A stretch of 10,924 bases of DNA. Source: Alectoria sarmentosa (taxonomy: Eukaryota > Ascomycota > Lecanoromycetes > Lecanorales > Parmeliaceae). Location: positions 1 to 10,924 of the forward strand of contig WOGZ01000623.1 in assembly GCA_009733775.1 (NCBI GenBank). The letters run 5' to 3'. The translations under genes were made by a program, and so were the position numbers. Positions 1 to 8,924 of the stretch are shown here, piece after piece. Each line of letters opens with the position of its first letter. The stretch's first letter is position 1. Below the pieces are notes generated by a model that searched no databases, was not told the origin of the DNA, and saw only the letters and a program-made list of their open reading frames with translations.

Positions 1-80
1 AATTCATCATTATTTACATTTACATTTTCATTATTCTCTTCAAGTTTTTCGTATTCTCTCAAGATATATAATCGCGATGT
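1..80 (-). CDS. Possible exon fragment, Asn/Glu-rich, cut by the left edge
   Basis: Read on the minus strand, one frame is open from position 80 to the left edge, after a TAA at 83-81. Positions 59-3 read REYEKLEENNENVNVNNDE, a hydrophilic Glu/Asn-rich stretch like the low-complexity segments common in proteins of AT-rich eukaryotes. There is no ATG in the frame, so if it is coding it would have to be an internal or 3' exon. An AG dinucleotide near 57-60 could serve as an acceptor, with only a weak pyrimidine tract before it. The fragment is too short to test for homology, and an open run of about 27 codons is not rare in this sequence. No function can be assigned. Confidence 0.2.
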
Positions 81-295
81 TTATGTCATTGCGAAAAGCG
101 TAGTTTATATTTAATATAAATTCGAATATTAAAGAAATAATAAAAGATTTTCTTATTTATAATAATAAGTTACGAATTAATAATTAAAGAATTGAAAATA
201 AGAGTTTTATTTATTTATGTGATTAAAATCTTATTTATAAAAAGTTTTCAACATTTTTTTATAAGTAAACAAGTCAAGGTTTATGAATTAAATTC

Positions 296-463
296 ATGAT
301 ACTCAAGGCAAATAAAGGCGGAACGAATTTAAATAACGCCGATCAAGCGAATTCTGTTTACTTTTTATACGTATATGATCTATTTTTATTGCTATGTAAG
401 AAGCATTTACTTAATAACCTTATTTTTAGTACATTTAATCGAATAACTCGATTACCTCCTTAA
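296..463 (+). CDS. Small hypothetical ORF (55 codons) in a locally GC-enriched patch
   Basis: An ATG at 296 opens a frame of 55 codons that ends at TAA 461-463. The nearest upstream in-frame stop is TGA at 284-286. The first half is hydrophilic (K, G, N, Q, A). The middle is hydrophobic and begins SVYFLYVYDLFLLLCKK, so it could form one membrane segment. The tail is basic. The line 301-360 has 12 G and 11 C in 60 bases (38% G+C), more than twice the window's typical level and without strand bias. This makes it one of the least degraded patches here. Length alone does not support coding, because several frames this long are expected by chance. No family is recognised. It could be a real small gene, an exon, or a remnant at the edge of the mutated block. 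Confidence 0.22.
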   Translation: MILKANKGGTNLNNADQANSVYFLYVYDLFLLLCKKHLLNNLIFSTFNRITRLPP

Positions 464-524
464 TAAATCGCTTAAAATCATAATAAATAAATCGACCCTA
501 TTAATAATTCGATTTAAAATTATA

Positions 525-558
525 TATAATTGATCATAAGCGAAGATCTTCAATTATA
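525..558. repeat. Short inverted repeat, 9-bp arms
   Basis: TATAATTGA (525-533) is matched by its reverse complement TCAATTATA (550-558) across a 16-base loop. The loop holds most of the palindrome GAAGATCTTC (542-551). The arms are AT-dominated, so chance is a fair explanation. It lies just inside the left edge of the G-depleted block. Confidence 0.35.
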
Positions 559-1841
559 AACATAAATCGATTTATTATAAAGATTAATCTTACAATTTAT
601 TAATCATCATATTAAAAATTAAGCGAATTAAATATTAAATGCGTCGAAAAAAAACATATAAATTATTCGAATCAAACGAAACAAAAAATATGCGTGATAT
701 ATAATAACGTTTATCGTTATATTCATTTCCAAAAATGCGATAATCGAATATTTTAAATTCAATATATTTGACTTATAAACGTGTTTCATTGCATAAATTT
801 TATAATTATTATAAATTTCTTAATAACATTATCACACAACTCTCTTTCAATTTCAAATGATAAAATAATAATAAAATTAATTCAAAGACGTTCATTAATT
901 CGATAAATAAAAGAAAACTATTTTCTTCATTAACGACTTAATCACGATTAATACACATCGTTTTAATCTTAAAAAATTTATCAAAAACTTGATTATTGAA
1001 TCGAACGACGTTTTTATTAAAAGTGCAAAAAATCATCTTAAAAATATAAAAATCAAATATTCGATATGAATTCAAATCGCGATAAATAACATCAATCAAA
1101 TTTATAATAATGTCATTTAATAATTAATCGAGAAATCAATCGACAGTCTTTTATTCTTTTATGCTTATTAAAATTTTATTATTCACATTCAAAAAATCAT
1201 TTGCAAATGTTTTCATATCAATATAATCTTATTTAATTAAATTTAAATTGCGAAATCTTATATTTTTCATAAACCTAAAAATTTGAATATAACTTCATAA
1301 ATATAAAATTTTTAAAATAAATGTGACGATACACCTTAATTCAACGCCCTTAATAATCAATAAAATTTAACGAAAATCGTCACAAAAGCATATAATTATA
1401 TTATTAAACGACTTAAAATCTTTGCGAATGTCTTAAAACATACGATTAATAACCTCAATATCATAACGATTTTATATCAAAATCTCGTCTTAAAAGATCA
1501 ATTCAATTACACATAATAATTCAATCAAATCGAATTCATTTATAACATCGCAAAAGAATTAAATAATAACATTTAAAGAGATCTTAAAACGAGAATAAGC
1601 GATATAATCTTCTTAAAAAAAAACGATATTTAAAAAAGTCATAACAATTATCACCTTAAAAACCTCGCATATTTTTCGTAAAACGATATTCTGAAACATA
1701 ATCTTATTAATATTTTCATAATCGTTTAAAAAAAATGATCATTGAAAAAAAAACACCGCATTTCAAATAACGTTTATAATCATCATTTGATCATCATTAA
1801 AACTCATTCACATTTATTTTCAAATGTTTATTTAATAAAAA

Positions 1842-1861
1842 CGTTTTTCGCGTAAAAAACG
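1842..1861. repeat. Small hairpin with CG-rich loop
   Basis: CGTTTTT (1842-1848) pairs with AAAAACG (1855-1861) around the loop CGCGTA. The stem is closed by C-G pairs and the loop carries a CGCG step, which is uncommon here. No T run or gene end is adjacent, so no terminator role is claimed. Confidence 0.3.
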
Positions 1862-2270
1862 ATTGCGTTCATTATTATAATATTATTTATAATCATATTA
1901 CATTTTTAATAAATCAAAATTATTAATCAAATTAATACTTTTTATAAAATTAAAATTATCTTTTTTCAAATGAATTTAAATTAAATAAAAACAAAAGTCT
2001 TCGATAACAGCTTGTTTCACTTATATATCGTTTAATAAAATAAAATCTTAATAATGAATTTAAAAAATATATATATAATCATTAAAGAATTTAAATAAAA
2101 AAATGTGTTAATAATGAAAGAGAATAAAAGAAATTGCGAATAAACAAAAAAAAATACGCTTAATAAAATCACTTTTAATAATAAAAAAAAATTCACATTA
2201 AAAAAAGTGATAATGTTTTATTATAACAAATAGCGCGATAATTTTCTCCTTTCGCAATTAAAACACTTTG

Positions 2271-2289
2271 AAAAAAAAAAAAAAAAAAA
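2271..2289. repeat. Poly-A run of 19
   Basis: Nineteen consecutive A residues form the junction between the two copies of the 124-bp duplication. A shorter A run also precedes copy A (2146-2154), so an A tract heads each copy. Slippage or misaligned recombination at this tract could explain the duplication and its one-base difference in period. Confidence 0.9.
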
Positions 2290-2324
2290 TACGCTTAACA
2301 AAATCACTTTAAAAAAAAAACAAC

Positions 2325-2353
2325 AACATTATATTAAAAAAAGTAATAATGTT
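2325..2353. repeat. Hairpin in copy B of the duplication
   Basis: AACATTAT (2325-2332) pairs with ATAATGTT (2346-2353) around a 13-base loop. In copy A the left arm is different sequence (TTCACATT), so the 8-bp stem exists only in copy B. It probably arose by the A-rich middle diverging rather than by selection. Confidence 0.35.
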
Positions 2354-4398
2354 TTATTATAACAAATAACGCGATAATTTTCTTCTTTCGCAATTAAAAC
2401 ACTTTTACACATCAATCAAATTAAATCATATATCTTATTTTATATTTATTTCATAAATCAAACGATTTACTAAGCTCATAATTAAATAAAATCATTACAA
2501 AAAAACTTCATAAAAAGTTTTCGCTTTTTCAAACATTTGCTTTTTTTAAAATTTTATCTCATTCGACGTTATTATGCGTGAAACCTTTTATTACATAAAC
2601 GACATAATAATTTAAAAAAAAATCATCGTTCATCGTTCATAAATTCTCATAAAATAAAAAACTCGATACATTCAAAAAAAGAAAACGTAAATAATAAAAT
2701 TCGCTTACATTAAGATTAATATAATATATTTTCATAAAAAAATCAATGCGCCTTTAACGCGAATTTCATTTTCAATTATTTTAAATATTTTTCTTTTAAA
2801 CGTAATGCTTCATTAAATTAATATAAAAAAGATTTATTAATCGTCTTTATTATTAACGTCGTATATTTAATTAAAAAAAGATTATAAAAAAAATTTAACG
2901 TTCGTTTATTATTATTATATCAAATAATTAAAAATCATCATCAAAAATCACAATTTATTGATTTGAAAAATGAATAAACAATTGCTTTATAACAAAATTA
3001 TGATTATATAATTTAAAATCAAATATTCTTCAATAAATCTTTATTAATCTCATTTAACGTACGTCTCAATACTTTTAAATCTCATTCATTAAATCTATTA
3101 TATCATTTTTATTTATTCGCTTCATTCGAAAATTAACCTAATTTTTATTTTTATAAACGTATTTGAAAATATATTTACAAATCTTAACATTAACGCAAAT
3201 CTTCACATTAATATAAATATCATATTTAATCAACAAATACGAATTATAAAACATCATTCAACAATTTTATTTAAATTCATTTTTTAAAATCACAATAAAT
3301 TTATATCGACGATAAATAAAATATTCGATATTTGATTCAAAAATAATATAATCGTTAAATTTCTTTGAAAATCGCTTATTACATTAATTCTTATTCAAAT
3401 TTCAACAAAATAAAACGATATTCATTTTGCTTATAGCGTAATAGTTATAATTATTATAAATTATACATTTAATTATAATAACATAAAGATTAAAAAATCG
3501 TATATAATTAAAGATTTCAACATTAATAATAACGTTTACCTCGTTGACGTTTAAATAACGATTTTTAAAATATAATATAATGAATATATGAGCATGCGAT
3601 AACCCTTATTTTTAAAATTTTATAATATAATAATACGTCGAAACTCGACCTTTTACCCGCAAAAATCAATTAAAATTAAAATTAATCATCGAAATTTCAA
3701 TCAATCATAATTCGATTCTCGAAATAAAAAAAAAATTTGAGAACATTATAAAACTTATAAATAAGAATTATAATATATAAAAGATTGAATTATGTTAAAA
3801 GCACTCTCAAAAACTATGACTTACATTAATTATCTAATTAACGTACTCTTAAAAAATTTATTATGAATGAATTTATTAAAAGAAATAAAAAAGAACTTAT
3901 CAAGCACCTTTTTTTTCAAAATATCATTTATGAAAACCTTCAATTTCAATTTAAACACTCTTATTATCAAATTAAATCGATCAATAATCAATTTATCAAA
4001 TAACAAATTAATAATAATCTTAGTTCATTCTAAATTATAAATGAAAATAATGAAAATATTTAATCAATCAAATTTAATAATCAAGATCATATAATTTTAA
4101 TAAAATTATTTTATAAATCGTGAACCTTTTTGATATGAAAAAAAAAAGATAATACGTTATTTATCAATTTATGCGTTCATAATAATTTCATCAATTTAAA
4201 CATTAATAATTATTTAATAAATATCAACTCGAATAATCTTTTAATTTTGTTTTATTCAATAAAATCGATTATTTTCAACAATGACATATATATCGTAAAC
4301 GAAATATTAAAACAATTTATCGCAATAAAAAAAAAACGATTAAATTCAATAAAACGAATTTATATAAAATATTTATAAAGAATCAACTTGATGAACCT

Positions 4399-4415
4399 AA
4401 AAAAAAAAAAAAAAA
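4399..4415. repeat. Poly-A run of 17
   Basis: Seventeen consecutive A residues, followed by TTTAT and a further nine A. There is no flanking target-site duplication or upstream coding remnant that would mark a retroposed element. Confidence 0.85.
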
Positions 4416-6258
4416 TTTATAAAAAAAAATTAACGTAACTCGCTTTAAATCTTTTCGATTATTAATTTATAAAACGAGATTATTATTATTATTTCGATTA
4501 ACAAAAAAACTCTCATTAAATGAAATATTTATAATGAATATATTATTATATTATAATTATTCGTCAAATGAAAAGATAAAAGAATAACGCAATAAAATAT
4601 AAATGAGATATCAATATGAAACATTATATTTATCGTCACTTTAAACCTCAATTAAAACATTTCTCGCCTCAAACATATTTAATAAATTATTTATATCGTT
4701 TTTTCAAACAATAACGATCTCATCTAAAATAAAACGATTATAAATATATAAATTATGATGTTGCGAACTCTTATACAATAACTTATAACCTCATATAATT
4801 AAATCGATCTTTAATCTTTCAAACATCATTTTGAAAACAATAATATAAAAATTGATACTTTTGAAAAGAGTAACTATTTTTCAATGAAATCATTATTTAA
4901 TGTTATTATAATAATTATATTTAACAATATTAATACAAAAAACGCGATCGAGAAAAAGTCATATCGTGTTATAAATTATTCTTAAATGTTATTCATGATA
5001 TAAATTTATTCAAAAATCGATTTCTCGCCTTTTAAAGACGTTAAAACGAACATATAAATAATAATCGCGTCTTACATCTTACACGTGAATAAAATTATCA
5101 AATAATGAATAATAACTTATTATGAAATCATTAAGGCGACGTTATTATATTAAATATTATAAACGCGATATTTCTTACACTCATTAATTAAAATCATGAT
5201 ATTAAACTTTAAAAAATGTAAAATGTTATTAATATCACATTTATTAAGATTAATGAAATTATTTACATTTATTTCAATTTTAAAATGCTTTTTATTCTCA
5301 TTTTAATTATTATTTAAATCGTTATTTTATAAAACGTTTATTTCAAATATAACGACTTTAATTTTATCGTTATCATAACATCATTCAAATATTTTATCTA
5401 TAAACGACGTCATATCACATCGATCACAAATTTAATTTATAAAATTAAAATCATATCGCAGAAACTTTATAATATATAAATAACGCGCAATATAATTTAT
5501 TAATCTTATTAAAAACTAAATAATTATTAAAAAAGAATTAAAAAACGAACTTAAAAAAAAGCTATCAAAAAAATCAATATTAAAAATCTATTAATAAATC
5601 TCACAACAAATGATTTATAACATTAATTAAAACATTTTTTAATCGTTCAAAAATATAAAATACGCGTTATTAAAAGAAAAAAAAGGCAAAAAGCGAAATA
5701 AAAAATGAGAGCGCGTTTTAAAAAAACGAAAATCGATTAACTTAAAAGAACGACGATTATGAAGGCGAAAAATCTGTTCGAAATCTTTTTAAAAGTCTTT
5801 TTACGCGTTTATAAATAATAAAAGATAATTATTAACTTCATTTTCGATCTCGATTATCAATAACAATAAACTTCGCGAGAGATTGCCTAAAAAAATAATA
5901 AAGACTTCAAAAGAGAAGTAAAAGAAATATACGTGTCTTAAACGTTTAATAACATTTAAGCGAGAAATATCAAAATAAAATATATACATATTAATAATAA
6001 ATTGATAAATTAATAAAAAAACAACGATTATACGCGTCTTCGTCGATAAATAAATAAATTCGAAAAAATATTGACCGGCTCGAGCAAGTTTAATACGACT
6101 TTAAAATCGATGTTTGAATATTTATTCACTTAATAAATAATAAGTCGAACTTTATAATTTTTATATCATTAAACAACGCAAAGCGAGCTTTATAATCCAC
6201 GAAATTTTGAAAATAATTTATATTTAAAAGAATAAAAAGCATAAGTTGTAAGATTTTT

Positions 6259-6366
6259 ATATACAAATTTTAATAAAAGCGCTCGAAAAACCTAAAAGCC
6301 GCTATTCGAGCGCTAATCGAAAAGCGTAATAACATAAAATTTATAATTAACTGCATATACAAATTT
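6259..6366. repeat. 12-bp direct repeat framing the island hairpin
   Basis: ATATACAAATTT occurs at 6259-6270 and again at 6355-6366, 96 bp apart. Both are followed by TTA or TAA. The hairpin 6278-6314 lies between them. The word is AT-rich but contains a CpA, which is uncommon to the right of this point. A footprint of an inserted element is possible but unproven. Confidence 0.45.
6278..6314. repeat. 10-bp perfect inverted repeat with GCGC-containing arms
   Basis: AGCGCTCGAA (6278-6287) is the exact reverse complement of TTCGAGCGCT (6305-6314), with a 17-base loop that itself contains AACCTAAAAGCCGCTA. Each arm has six G or C bases in a region where G+C is about a quarter or less. This is much less likely by chance than the many AT-only palindromes here. 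It could be extruded as a cruciform, fold as RNA, or be a dimeric protein site. No T run follows on the plus strand. It sits near the right edge of the island, close to where composition changes. Confidence 0.6.
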
Positions 6367-6950
6367 AAGGTTTTTTGACTCAGCCCTATATTATTCTTTT
6401 ATATATATTGATAAATAATTTATTACGAGAAATAATCTTATATCGATAATATTCGCATTATTAATCTTTAATAAAAAATGATTTTATAATATATATAAGA
6501 TTATTTTCGATTAAATTATTATAATATTTATCGTAATTATTTTATATTTAATTATTGTTATTTTTAAAAAAAATCTTCTTAAATTAATATAAAATATAAT
6601 TAATATAAATACTTTAATCGATATAATTTTATTATAACTCATTTTTATTATTTTTCTTAATCGTTTTTTAATAAATTTACTACGATTATAATAAAAATCG
6701 ATTTCGATTTTAATAATTTTCATTGTTAAAACGAAAAGGTTAACGATTAAAATTATTCGACTTTAAGACGTTTTTTTATCGAAGATGCGATGATAAATAA
6801 TTTTATTAACGAAGTTAATAGTAAAACACGAACGTTTTCTTAATATTTTAATACGTTTATAATTAATTATTTTAATAAATTTAACAAATATAATTACTTT
6901 AATAATGAATAATTTATCGCGAGTAATAATTAATATATTATTATTATAAT

Positions 6951-7063
6951 TATTTTTATTTATTTTTATTTATTTTTATTACTACTTTTATTTATTAATA
7001 TTTTTATTTATTAATATTTTTATTTATTAATATTTTTATATATTAATACTTTTATTTATAAAG
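6951..7063. repeat. Compound minisatellite: 10-bp x3 then 16-bp x5
   Basis: TATTTTTATT is repeated exactly three times (6951-6980). After ACT, a 16-bp unit ATTTTTATTTATTAAT follows in five copies starting at 6984, 7000, 7016, 7032 and 7048. The second and third are identical, the fourth has one change, and the last is degenerate at its end. The first and last copies begin ACTTTT while the inner three begin ATTTTT. There is no G from 6951 to 7062. Confidence 0.92.
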
Positions 7064-7976
7064 CGATTTTAAAAATAAATTAATATTAATATTAATATTT
7101 AATTTCGATATACTACGTTAGAATTTAATATTAAAATTCTTTTAACTAAATAATATATATTTTTTTATAAGTTTTATATTTGCATTTTAAGTTACTTTTA
7201 TATTAATTTAAACGTATTTATATAATCTTCGACAATAATTAACGTTTTATATTAAGTATTTTTTACGTAATAAAACAATTATCTTTTAAAGATAAAATTA
7301 AATTTATCGTGTTAATAAAAAACAATATTATTCGTTTATTTTATAAATAATTAAACGTTTATCATTTTTTATTAATTTTGTAATAAATTATGCGAGAGTA
7401 ATGTTTTTTAAATAAATTTAAAGATTTTATTATAATAATATATCGTTTTTAATCTTTATTACATTGTTGATACGATTAATAAAAATATAAATGTTATAAA
7501 AAACGCTTTTATTAAAGTACTTAATTATCGATATTATATTTATAAATTTGTTTTTCTAATATAAATTAAAATAATTAACGTTATTTAACTTGAATTTATT
7601 AATTTCGTTATTGTTATTAATTTTTTTCTAAACTTTTAATAATTTAAACAATTTTCATAATTTTAAAAACGTTAATATAATATTATAAATATTTATTATT
7701 ATAATACGTAATTATGTTTCGTTAAACTTTTTTACTTTTAATATATTATTAAGTAATTCAAATTCGATTAAATATTTAAAAAAAAAAATTTTCGTCGACG
7801 TAAGCGCGATTATTGCTCGAATACGTAATTTAAATAAATTAATAAAAATAATATAAATCGTGATTTTATAAATATAATACTTATAAATAAAGATTTAAAA
7901 CGTTTAATAAATTGAATTATATAAGAATAATTCGAAGTTTTATAATACGATTATCGAAAACTTTAATAAATCGTTT

Positions 7977-8253
7977 TAATAATAACGTATTAATATTTCA
8001 ATAAATAAAAATAATGATTTCGTTTATTTTAATTTTATAATAATTCAATTCGATCTTAAATGTGTAATAATAACGTATTAATATTTCAATAAATAAAAAT
8101 AATGATTTCGTTTATTTTAATTTTATAATAATTCAATTCGATCTTAAATGTGTAATAATAACGTATTAATATTTCAATAAATAAAAATAATGATTTCGTT
8201 TATTTTAATTTTATAATAATTTAATTCGATCTTAAATGTGTAATAATAACGTA
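7977..8253. repeat. 88-bp tandem repeat, three full copies plus 13 bases
   Basis: The unit begins TAATAATAACGTATTAATAT and ends in AAATGTG. ACGT landmarks fall at 7985, 8073, 8161 and 8249, exactly 88 apart. Copies 1 and 2 are identical; copy 3 differs at one base, C (8046 and 8134) to T (8222), a CpA to TpA change. The match stops at 8253. Each copy has four CpG. There is no open frame through the array. The near identity shows expansion later than most of the mutation load in this region. Confidence 0.97.
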
Positions 8254-8639
8254 AAAAATAATAGTTGTTAATTTTCGAAAAATTTCGTGACTTTTATTAA
8301 AGACTTCGTTAAAAGTTTCGATAAAGATTTTACTTTAACAAATAATGCGTATAAAATTATTAACATATAAAAATGTTATTATAATAATTGATAAAATAAA
8401 AATAATAACGATAAATACAATATTTAAAAAATCGATAAAAATTAACTTGAATATAATAAAATAACTTAAAATAACTTAAAAAAAGTGTTTATTTATTAAC
8501 AACTTTTATTATAATTATAATTATTAATATTAATATTAATTATTAAAAATTACACATAAAATTAAGTAATGTTTAAACGTGATTTAAATGAAATTTTAAT
8601 TATAAAGTTTTAAGTATAAATGTATGCATGCAAAAGTAA

Positions 8640-8695
8640 AAGATTAGATTATAACTTAACACGCTAGTGTAAAGCTAAGTTATAAAACTAGTCTT
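8640..8695. repeat. 56-nt imperfect stem-loop in a less degraded patch
   Basis: The arms fold as three helices on one axis. AAGATTAG (8640-8647) pairs with CTAGTCTT (8688-8695), with one G-T wobble. TTATAACTTA (8649-8658) pairs with TAAGTTATAA (8676-8685). ACAC (8659-8662) pairs with GTGT (8667-8670) around the tetraloop GCTA. There is a small A versus AA internal loop and a five-base bulge AAAGC (8671-8675). That is 22 pairs in 56 bases. The flanks (TATGCATGCAAAAG before, ATGGTGAATCGTAG after) also keep TG, CA and GG words that are scarce nearby. It does not fit a tRNA cloverleaf, and there is no T run after it. A structured RNA, a miniature inverted-repeat element or a protein-binding palindrome are all possible. 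Confidence 0.6.
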
Positions 8696-8798
8696 AATTT
8701 ATGGTGAATCGTAGTATCAAAAAGCGAATTATAATATTAACTTTTAAAAGTTTTTAAACTCTTTATAAATATGAAAATATATATATAAATAATTTAAA

Positions 8799-8830
8799 TA
8801 TTATTATTATATTATTATTATATTATTATA
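8799..8830. repeat. 11-bp AT minisatellite, about 2.9 copies
   Basis: TATTATTATTA is repeated at 8799-8809 and 8810-8820, then a shortened copy runs to 8830. It is a simple ATT-derived repeat with a periodic phase shift. No function is suggested. Confidence 0.8.
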
Positions 8831-8903
8831 ATCATAATTATAATATATAAAATAAATAAATTTTTATTATTTGAATTTTTTTATTTTATATAAGTAATCG
8901 AAG

Positions 8904-8924
8904 AAGTTATTATTAAAATAACTT
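8904..8924. repeat. 8-bp hairpin related to the ATAACTTA motif
   Basis: AAGTTATT (8904-8911) pairs with AATAACTT (8917-8924) around ATTAA. The arms share the AAGTTAT/ATAACTT core with the larger stem-loop at 8640-8695. The stem is short and could be chance. Confidence 0.35.

Larger units (their letters stand above)
2146..2405. repeat. Tandem direct duplication of about 124 bp, period 135-136
   Basis: Copy A (about 2146-2269) and copy B (about 2281-2405) share the same order of landmarks: an A run, TACGCTTAA, AAAATCACTTT, an A-rich middle, TAATGTTTTATTATAACAAATA, CGCGATAATTTTCT and TTTCGCAATTAAAACACTTT. The offset is 135 at the left and 136 at the right. Outside the length-variable A-rich middle I count four substitutions, all C:G/T:A transitions: 2164 T versus 2299 C, 2209 G versus 2345 A, 2233 G versus 2369 A, and 2248 C versus 2384 T. 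The copies are separated by G plus a 19-base A run. Neither copy has a usable open frame. Confidence 0.95.
464..5660. other. Gene-free, G-depleted AT-rich block (left arm)
   Basis: No credible gene is visible in this block of about 5.2 kb; TAA stops fill every frame. The plus strand is poor in G but keeps C. Hand counts give 42 C and 9 G in 3001-3300, 47 C and 22 G in 1381-1680, and 30 C and 18 G in 4201-4500. In 3001-3300 there are 23 CpA but only 2 TpG, and 7 of the 9 G lie in CpG. This is the pattern expected if cytosines on the minus strand were converted to T outside CpG while plus-strand cytosines were largely spared. The bias weakens toward the right end (about 5100 onward). The block contains one tandem duplication (2146-2405), two long A runs and a few small hairpins, listed separately. 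Confidence 0.8.
5660..6400. other. Skew-neutral, GC-enriched central island
   Basis: Between the two AT-rich arms the plus strand becomes balanced: 6061-6360 has 41 C and 36 G (about 26% G+C), against 51 of 300 in 3001-3300 and 37 of 300 in 7141-7440. Words rare elsewhere occur here, such as GACCGGCTCGAGCAAG near 6073, AAAGCCGC near 6295 and GACTCAGCCC near 6377. The island looks less mutated than its flanks. It holds a 62-codon minus-strand frame (5801-5989) that I do not accept as a gene, and a plus-strand frame from 5705 with eight TAA stops in about 100 codons. The best-supported element is the hairpin at 6278-6314. It may be a spared remnant of an older sequence, a regulatory or replication element, or the meeting point of two mutation patches. 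Confidence 0.6.

Noticed and set aside
1621..1690. Direct repeat AAACGATATT 60 bp apart (1621 and 1681)
   Set aside because: Short, CpG-containing word of a common local type. Flanks do not match.
2438..2448. Match to the budding-yeast ARS consensus (TTTTATATTTA)
   Set aside because: Such AT-only words are expected many times in this composition, so the match carries no weight.
5801..5989. 62-codon minus-strand open frame
   Set aside because: No recognisable domain, Phe/Leu/Ile-rich, antisense to another partly open frame, and within the length expected by chance in nearly 11 kb of AT-rich DNA.
5705..6010. Plus-strand frame with protein-like pieces (for example after ATG 5759) broken by TAA codons, as if a mutated gene
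   Set aside because: Eight TAA in about 100 codons is the stop density expected by chance here, and no domain can be recognised in the pieces.
6247..6254. TGTAAGAT as the 5' end of a long terminal repeat, with TCTTACA elsewhere as its 3' end
   Set aside because: The matching TCTTACA words (near 590 and 5075) lie upstream in the wrong order, with no repeat pair or target-site duplication.
6376..6382. TGACTCA, the Gcn4/AP-1 type site
   Set aside because: A single 7-bp match with no gene downstream to regulate.
6511..6723. 70-codon minus-strand open frame
   Set aside because: Composition is almost wholly Ile, Lys, Asn, Tyr, Phe and Arg, as random AT-rich DNA with retained CpG would give. It lies in the degraded right arm and has no motif.
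8640..8715. tRNA or Pol III gene
   Set aside because: The structure is a single long stem rather than a cloverleaf. There is no GGTTCGA-type B box and no T run at the end.
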